A stretch of 9,790 nt of DNA from an uncultured Eubacteriaceae bacterium (GTDB lineage Bacteria > Bacillota > Clostridia > Lachnospirales > CAG-274), in the NCBI GenBank assembly GCA_938042265.1, contig CALIRN010000156.1, positions 1 to 9,790 of the forward strand. Direction: 5' to 3'. Numbering within the stretch: position 1 is the stretch's first letter; each line of letters opens with the position of its first letter. The translations under genes were made by a program, and so were the position numbers. Shown in pieces: positions 5,967 through 9,790 of this stretch. The notes below the pieces were generated by a model that saw only the letters and a list, made by a program, of their open reading frames with translations, did not search any database and was not told where the DNA came from.

Positions 5967-6155
5967 CTACATCGAAACCGCAACACCAAGCCACACCGCA
6001 AAGGGCATAACCACAAGCACAAAAAGTATAAAGGCAAATATTATTGCCCTTTTTCCTTTTTTCTCTTTAAAGCTTTGTATCGAAAGCAACAATAAAACCA
6101 TATATAAAAGTTGACTTAAAATACTCGTTATTTTATACATATTTTCCAATTCCAT
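5967..6155 (-). CDS. Small hypothetical protein with two membrane helices
   Basis: I do not recognise this ORF. From the ATG at 6155 it encodes 62 residues: a short N-terminus (MELENMYKITS), a first hydrophobic helix (SQLLYMVLLLLSI), a positive loop (KEKKGKR) and a second hydrophobic helix (AIIFAFILFVLVVMPFAVW) ending LGVAVSM. By the positive-inside rule this is a helical hairpin with both ends outside. The start is uncertain: a GTG at 6224 would give 85 residues and an ATG at 6140 would give 57, and none has a good ribosome binding site (the 6140 start has a weak GGAAAAT). It sits between dnaX and ybaB, genes that are normally adjacent, and has no visible promoter of its own, so it would depend on dnaX readthrough. 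The clean hydrophobic pattern argues for a real gene; the poor start signals argue against. Confidence 0.45.
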   Translation of the reverse strand: MELENMYKITSILSQLLYMVLLLLSIQSFKEKKGKRAIIFAFILFVLVVMPFAVWLGVAVSM

Positions 6156-6358
6156 CGGAAGTACCAAACCATTGACTTTATGATACTGTCCGCATTCTCG
6201 CCAAATGCTCCGTTTTACGTTCACTGACTAACTATTTCCATTTAAAATGCGCCTTTGCCTGCTCTAAGCCACACAACCCATTTGCATAAGCATTGCAGGC
6301 TTTATCAAATACTTTACAGCAGACTACTCTGTAAATAATTAATAACCCAGCTTTACCA
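6156..6358. other. Unassigned spacer between dnaX and the small membrane ORF
   Basis: About 200 bases with no confident gene. On the minus strand one frame stays open from inside the dnaX 3' end to a TAG at 6234-6232; its last codons read KVFDKACNAYANGLCGLEQ then AKAHFKWK, with no good start or ribosome binding site. On the plus strand 6176-6289 is also open (ending HLKCAFACSKPHNPFA). Two dyads are present: TTTACAG/CTGTAAA at 6313-6319 and 6329-6335, and GCAGGC/GCCTGC at 6295-6300 and 6257-6262. Neither has a T-run, so no clear terminator follows dnaX. It may be a decayed gene or an intergenic element. Confidence 0.5.
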
Positions 6359-7957
6359 TTACGTAAAATCAATAGGCACACCACCCATTTTACTTTCAAA
6401 CTCCTCTTCGGCGCTTTTGAATTTTAGTTCCTTATCCTCACCACCGTAGGTTTCCACGTGGACTTTTTGGTAATCACCCTTAAGCATTACTTTAAACTCA
6501 AACTCTTTTCCAAAGAAATCCGTAAACTCATTTTTTATATTATCCCTCATTGACTCACATTTTGCCATGGCAAGCCTGTTATCACAAACCAGAGCAGGCA
6601 TATCATCACTTAAATACGCAGCCTCCACCGACTCAAGGAGAGTTGCCTTTAAAAGCGGTGCTTTTACGCTCTTTACAAAATCATGCCAGCTCTTTATAAC
6701 CTTTTTTATGTCCTCCGGAACTGCCTTTTCAATCACAGACCGAGACTTTTGCTCCTCCTTTGGTGTACTCTGCTGTATCTGAGGAGTGGGTGCTGCGGTA
6801 AAGCAGCCGTCAGCAAAGATTTTTTCAAGATTTGCAAGTCTTTTTGCAATGGCACCGTTCCCCTCCTCGGTTACGGGAGTGCAAGCCTTTATACAGGCAA
6901 CCTCCAACAGTACTCTGGGGTTGGAGGAATACTTCATCCTGCCGCAAAGCTCGGAAAACTCACTTATAAGATCCAAAATATAATCATAGCTGACCCTTTG
7001 TCCCTGATTATAAAGCCTTTCAGTATAATCCATTGAATAGTCCAGTGCATCGGACTCCTTACCTACGGAAACCGCAAGCAGTAAATTTCTGAAGTGCAAC
7101 ACCAAATCATTGGCAAAGTTAAGCACATCCCTGCCTCTCTGTACCGCCTGTTCAATAATAGAAAGACATCTGTCACAGGAGCTGTCACAAATTGCATCCG
7201 TAAGTGAAAACAGCACCTCGTTATCCACCGTACCTGTAATTTCACGTATTTTTTCAACAGTAATTTCCTCACCGTAGTAAAAGCTCATGCACTGGTCAAG
7301 TATGGAAAGAGCGTCACGCATTGCACCATCGGAGAGCCTTGCAACGTAATCTATTGCGTCATCGGTTATATCTACACCCTCGTTTTCCATATCCCTTTTA
7401 AGCTCGGTTGCCATTTCCTGTCTGCTTATTCTGTGAAAGTCGAAACGCTGACATCTTGATAAAATGGTAACAGGCAACTTTTGAGGGTCTGTTGTAGCAA
7501 GTATAAACACCACATGAGCAGGAGGCTCCTCCAAGGTTTTAAGCAGTGCATTAAAAGCACCAGTTGACAGCATATGCACCTCGTCTATTATATAAACCTT
7601 ATATCTGCCATCTGTAGGCGGATACTTAACCTCCTCCACAATATCACGGATATTGTCAACCCCGTTGTTTGACGCCGCATCAATCTCCACCACATTAAGA
7701 CTTCTGCCCTCAAGGATATTTCTGCACACACTGCATTCATTACAGGGCTTTTCTCCCTCAGACATACAATTTATTCCGCGGGCAAATATCTTTGCCGTTG
7801 AGGTTTTGCCTGTACCCCTTGTGCCGCAGAACAGATATGCGTGATTTATTCTGTTGTTTTTAATCTGATTTGTCAGGGTTTTAATCAAATGCTCCTGACC
7901 TATAACCTCGCTGAAGCTTTGAGGTCTTAAACGTCTGTATAATGCAGTATATGCCAT
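6359..7957 (-). CDS. dnaX: DNA polymerase III subunit gamma/tau
   Basis: DnaX is the ATPase of the clamp loader that places the sliding clamp on primed DNA and, as tau, links the replisome. The 532-residue protein shows a Walker A motif GTRGTGKT at 45-52, a four-cysteine zinc module (Cys64, Cys72, Cys75, Cys78), Walker B IIDEVH at 123-128, the LATTDPQKLP sensor region at 153-162 and the SRC arginine-finger motif at 167-169. Domain III runs to about 370. A low-complexity linker (PTPQIQQSTPKEEQKSRS) leads to the C-terminal tau-type region. The ATG at 7957 has AAGGAG 8 bases upstream and a near-consensus promoter (8015-7987). Codons 417-419 read ATA AAA AAG, the slippery heptamer used for -1 frameshifting in E. 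coli dnaX, here followed at once by a -1 frame stop (see separate entry). No ybaB follows directly, unlike the usual order. The identity is certain; the frameshift is a prediction. Confidence 0.98.
   Translation of the reverse strand: MAYTALYRRLRPQSFSEVIGQEHLIKTLTNQIKNNRINHAYLFCGTRGTGKTSTAKIFARGINCMSEGEKPCNECSVCRNILEGRSLNVVEIDAASNNGVDNIRDIVEEVKYPPTDGRYKVYIIDEVHMLSTGAFNALLKTLEEPPAHVVFILATTDPQKLPVTILSRCQRFDFHRISRQEMATELKRDMENEGVDITDDAIDYVARLSDGAMRDALSILDQCMSFYYGEEITVEKIREITGTVDNEVLFSLTDAICDSSCDRCLSIIEQAVQRGRDVLNFANDLVLHFRNLLLAVSVGKESDALDYSMDYTERLYNQGQRVSYDYILDLISEFSELCGRMKYSSNPRVLLEVACIKACTPVTEEGNGAIAKRLANLEKIFADGCFTAAPTPQIQQSTPKEEQKSRSVIEKAVPEDIKKVIKSWHDFVKSVKAPLLKATLLESVEAAYLSDDMPALVCDNRLAMAKCESMRDNIKNEFTDFFGKEFEFKVMLKGDYQKVHVETYGGEDKELKFKSAEEEFESKMGGVPIDFT
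6701..6707 (-). promoter_or_regulatory. Candidate -1 frameshift heptamer A AAA AAG in dnaX
   Basis: The minus strand reads A AAA AAG with the phasing required for simultaneous -1 slippage (zero frame ATA AAA AAG). The -1 frame then gives GGT TAT AAA GAG CTG GCA and a TGA at 6683-6681, so a shifted ribosome would end after 425 residues, close to the 431-residue gamma of E. coli and just past the linker after domain III. GGAGG lies 4 bases before the heptamer, closer than the 10 bases in E. coli. The nearest hairpin (AAAAGC/GCTTTT, 6665-6651) is 35 bases downstream, too far to be a standard stimulator. Confidence 0.45.
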
Positions 7958-7986
7958 ATTAAAGCTCCTTCAAATTTTCTAAATAA

Positions 7987-8015
7987 AGTATAATACATTT
8001 TTCCCTTAAGTTCAA
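7987..8015 (-). promoter_or_regulatory. Sigma-A promoter for dnaX
   Basis: On the minus strand TTGAAC (8015-8010) and TATACT (7992-7987) have a 17-base spacer. The predicted start near 7980 gives a leader of roughly 20-25 bases that contains the AAGGAG ribosome binding site. A perfect TATAAT also lies on the plus strand at 7989-7994, overlapping this -10, and could serve the divergent gene, but no good plus-strand -35 is visible for it. Confidence 0.75.
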
Positions 8016-8027
8016 TAATCTATTGAA
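8011..8027. promoter_or_regulatory. Palindrome overlapping the dnaX -35: candidate operator
   Basis: TTCAATAATCTATTGAA is a perfect 7-base dyad with a 3-base centre, in the 116-base region between the divergent dnaX and oxidoreductase genes. It covers most of the dnaX -35 box (8010-8015) and contains a TTGAA on each strand. A regulator bound here would affect dnaX and possibly the oxidoreductase gene. It may instead be chance symmetry of two back-to-back -35-like sequences. Confidence 0.4.
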
Positions 8028-8073
8028 TAAAATAAATAAAAACAGGAGATAAAAACAGAAAGGAGGTTTTGCA

Positions 8074-9669
8074 ATGAAACTAAACTTAACAGAGCTTAAA
8101 AACCCAAGTATCTGGGAAAAATCAAGCTTTATTCTGCCCTGTTTTGATATTGAAAAAATACGTAAAAACACCTACGAAAATCCAATATGGATACATTTTG
8201 GCGCAGGTAATCTTTTTCGTGCCTTCCCCGCCGTTGTATGCCAACAGCTTTTAAATGAAGGTATAATGGACAGGGGAATAATAGTTGCCGAGGGCTTCGA
8301 TACGGAAATAATTGACAAGGCTTTTGATGACTATGACAATCTTTCCCTTTGCATTACCTTAAATACTGACGGCAGTATGGAAAAACAGGTTATTGCCTCA
8401 GTAATGGAGGCATTAAAGGCTGATTTTTCCCATAAAATACACACTGACAGACTTAAGGATATTTTTGCCGCCGACAGTCTGGAAATGGTATCCTTCACCA
8501 TTACCGAAAAGGGCTATAGTATTAAAAACTCTGACGGTAGCTTTGCTCCGAAGATTGAAGATGATTTTCATAATCAGCCGCACAACGCAAAAAGCTATAT
8601 GGGCAGACTTGCAGCCTTGTGCTATTACCGATATTCGGCCTGCGGCAAGCCGCTGACACTTGTAAGTATGGATAACTGCTCACACAACGGCTCCCGATTG
8701 GAGGAGGCTGTTACTACTTTTGCGCAAAAGTGGGCTGAAAACGGCATAGTATCTCAGGAATTTTATGATTATGTCAAAAACAGCTTATCATATCCATGGA
8801 CAATGATTGATAAAATTACTCCCCGTCCCTCTGAGCTTGTAACTGCCCAATTAAAGAAATGCGGCTTTGAAAACGCCGAGCCGCTTGTAACCGATAAAAA
8901 CACCTTCACCGCCGCCTTTGTAAATTCCGAGGCTCCTCAATATCTAGTAATTGAGGACAACTTTAAAAATGGCAGACCGCCTCTTGATAAGGGCGGCATT
9001 ATCTATACCGACAGACAAACCGTTGATAAGGTTGAAAAAATGAAAGTCTGCACCTGCTTAAATCCCCTGCATACAGCCCTTGCAATCTTTGGATGTCTAC
9101 TGGGATACCGCAAAATATCTGATGAAATGCAGGATAAACAGCTTGTAAGCTTAATTAAGCATATCGGCTGTGATGAAGGACTGCCTGTTGTTACCAACCC
9201 TGTTATTATAAGCCCAAGAGAATTTATAGATGAGGTAATTAATGTACGTCTGCCAAATCCATTTATGCCTGATGCGCCCCAGCGTATTGCCTGTGATACC
9301 TCCCAAAAGGTAGGTATCCGTTTTGGCGAAACAATAAAGGCTTACGACAATAACGCCCACGGACTTGTTTATATTCCTCTTGTGCTTGCAGGCTGGTGCC
9401 GATATCTTATGGCAAAGGACGACAACGGTGCAGATTTTGAACCGTCGCCTGATCCAATGCTTAATGAGCTTACAGGCATTATGTCACAGATTAAATTAGG
9501 CAATAATGAAAACACAAACAAAATACTCTCCAAAATATTGTCACGAAGGGATATTTTCGGTGTTGACCTGTACAATGCAGGGCTTGGCAATAAAATTGAG
9601 GGATATTTCAAGGAGCTTAATTCAGGTACAGGTGCAGTACGAAATACGCTAAAAAAATATTGCGGTTAA
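8074..9669 (+). CDS. Mannitol dehydrogenase/fructuronate reductase-family oxidoreductase
   Basis: A 531-residue NAD(P)-dependent enzyme of the polyol-specific long-chain dehydrogenase family, which contains mannitol 2-dehydrogenase, fructuronate reductase (UxuB) and tagaturonate reductase (UxaB). The ATG at 8074 follows AAGGAGG at 8060-8066. Visible features are the N-terminal cofactor-binding segment WIHFGAGNLFRAF (39-51), VSMDNCSHNG (197-206) with candidate active-site Asn201, YPWTMIDKITPRP (240-252), and KVCTCLNPLHTA (324-335) carrying Asn330 and His333 of the catalytic Lys-Asn-His set. The C-terminal domain extends to about 520. In the mannitol dehydrogenases I know, the lysine is five residues before the asparagine; here the nearest is Lys324, six before, so this is a divergent subgroup. 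Fructuronate reduction in hexuronate catabolism is the most likely role, but no uxaC, uxuA or kdg genes are in the window, so the substrate is open. It is transcribed away from dnaX and stands alone. Confidence 0.85.
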   Translation: MKLNLTELKNPSIWEKSSFILPCFDIEKIRKNTYENPIWIHFGAGNLFRAFPAVVCQQLLNEGIMDRGIIVAEGFDTEIIDKAFDDYDNLSLCITLNTDGSMEKQVIASVMEALKADFSHKIHTDRLKDIFAADSLEMVSFTITEKGYSIKNSDGSFAPKIEDDFHNQPHNAKSYMGRLAALCYYRYSACGKPLTLVSMDNCSHNGSRLEEAVTTFAQKWAENGIVSQEFYDYVKNSLSYPWTMIDKITPRPSELVTAQLKKCGFENAEPLVTDKNTFTAAFVNSEAPQYLVIEDNFKNGRPPLDKGGIIYTDRQTVDKVEKMKVCTCLNPLHTALAIFGCLLGYRKISDEMQDKQLVSLIKHIGCDEGLPVVTNPVIISPREFIDEVINVRLPNPFMPDAPQRIACDTSQKVGIRFGETIKAYDNNAHGLVYIPLVLAGWCRYLMAKDDNGADFEPSPDPMLNELTGIMSQIKLGNNENTNKILSKILSRRDIFGVDLYNAGLGNKIEGYFKELNSGTGAVRNTLKKYCG

Positions 9670-9696
9670 CCATTACGATTATCCTTTAAGCACAAT

Positions 9697-9728
9697 ATAA
9701 AAAGCTGTTGCCTAAAAAGCAACAGCTT
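9697..9728 (-). terminator. Intrinsic terminator of the tRNA-Gly gene
   Basis: A perfect 10-pair stem (AAGCTGTTGC at 9702-9711 with GCAACAGCTT at 9719-9728) has a 7-base loop. Read on the minus strand it runs into a T-run (9703-9699, then ATATT), which fits termination of the tRNA transcript 9 bases after the tRNA 3' end. On the plus strand, 32 bases after the oxidoreductase stop, it lacks a T-run but may still help end that convergent transcript. Confidence 0.85.
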
Positions 9729-9737
9729 AAATAAATA

Positions 9738-9790
9738 AGCGCGAGACGGGATTCGAACCCGCGACCCTCGCCTTGGCAAGGCGATGCTCT
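9738..9790 (-). tRNA. tRNA-Gly(GCC), 5' end beyond the window
   Basis: The minus strand shows the 3' two-thirds of a tRNA. The anticodon stem TCGCC/GGCGA holds the loop TTGCCAA with anticodon GCC (glycine). Then come a 5-base variable loop, a T-arm with loop TTCGAAT and a G-U pair at the outer end of its stem, and the acceptor 3' strand CTCGCGC with discriminator U, as is typical for bacterial tRNA-Gly. The next bases are not CCA, so CCA must be added after transcription. The D-arm and acceptor 5' strand are cut off. Confidence 0.93.

Noticed and set aside
5913..6095. Plus-strand ORF of 60 codons rich in His and Lys
   Set aside because: It is antisense to the small membrane ORF and the ybaB promoter, its composition follows AT-rich complement, and no ribosome binding site is evident.
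6357..6359. ATG overlapping the dnaX stop (TAATG) as the start of a coupled gene
   Set aside because: The frame ends after six codons, so no gene is supported.
6683..7036. Long plus-strand open frame within dnaX (117 codons)
   Set aside because: It is antisense to the conserved dnaX linker and domain III, has no ribosome binding site and resembles no protein.
7958..8073. Possible small SRP RNA (scr/ffs) upstream of dnaX, as in Bacillus
   Set aside because: The 116-base spacer is filled by the dnaX promoter and two ribosome binding sites and shows no GGAAGC/GCAG-type SRP core.
7959..8171. Minus-strand ORF upstream of dnaX (70 codons, Phe/Leu-rich)
   Set aside because: It overlaps the dnaX promoter and the start of the oxidoreductase gene in antisense; the hydrophobic run comes from A-rich complement.

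Overview
The window looks like chromosome from a low-GC, Gram-positive anaerobe of the Clostridia, probably a gut or rumen Ruminococcaceae/Oscillospiraceae-type organism. The grounds are strong AGGAGG-type ribosome binding sites, AT-rich spacers, ThyX-type thymidylate synthase, a dnaX/ybaB/recR block, a 4-hydroxybutyrate dehydrogenase closely resembling the Clostridium kluyveri enzyme as I remember it, and a tRNA with no encoded CCA. The taxonomic call is inference. No transposon, phage or CRISPR array is visible, and most of the window is ordinary core and metabolic gene content.

Layout, left to right. (1) Positions 1-1643 (+): two tandem HtrA/DegP-type membrane-anchored serine proteases with PDZ domains, the first cut by the window edge. 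(2) 1644-1851: an AT-rich spacer with a long inverted repeat and a nested hairpin ending in a T-run. (3) 1852-2967 (+): NAD(H)-dependent 4-hydroxybutyrate dehydrogenase, closed by a hairpin terminator. (4) 3060-4109 (+): an orphan regulator with a degenerate receiver domain and an AraC-type DNA-binding domain, preceded by a palindrome next to a ten-base Shine-Dalgarno. (5) 4117-4170: a terminator usable from both sides, between convergent units. (6) On the minus strand, transcribed leftward: dnaX (7957-6359), an odd spacer holding a small two-helix membrane ORF, then ybaB (5804-5448), recR (5433-4837) and thyX (4835-4215). This is the classical dnaX-ybaB-recR replication/repair block with thyX added as the last, tightly coupled gene; ybaB-recR-thyX has its own promoter and a structured leader. 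(7) 8074-9669 (+), divergent from dnaX: a mannitol dehydrogenase/fructuronate reductase family oxidoreductase. (8) 9738-9790 (-): a tRNA-Gly(GCC) running off the right edge, with its own terminator.

How the genes relate. The minus-strand block joins the clamp-loader subunit (DnaX), a nucleoid-associated protein (YbaB), recombinational repair (RecR) and dTMP supply (ThyX). The 4-hydroxybutyrate dehydrogenase and the neighbouring regulator may form a metabolic gene/regulator pair, but this rests on adjacency and shared short motifs only.

The most interesting points are regulatory: an E. coli-like A AAA AAG slippery heptamer in the correct frame in dnaX with an immediate -1 stop; a ybaB leader in which one arm can pair with either of two near-identical downstream segments, one touching the ribosome binding site; a nested hairpin plus T-run just before 4-hydroxybutyrate dehydrogenase; and the disrupted dnaX-ybaB junction. 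I did not find convincing evidence of a wholly new multi-gene system.
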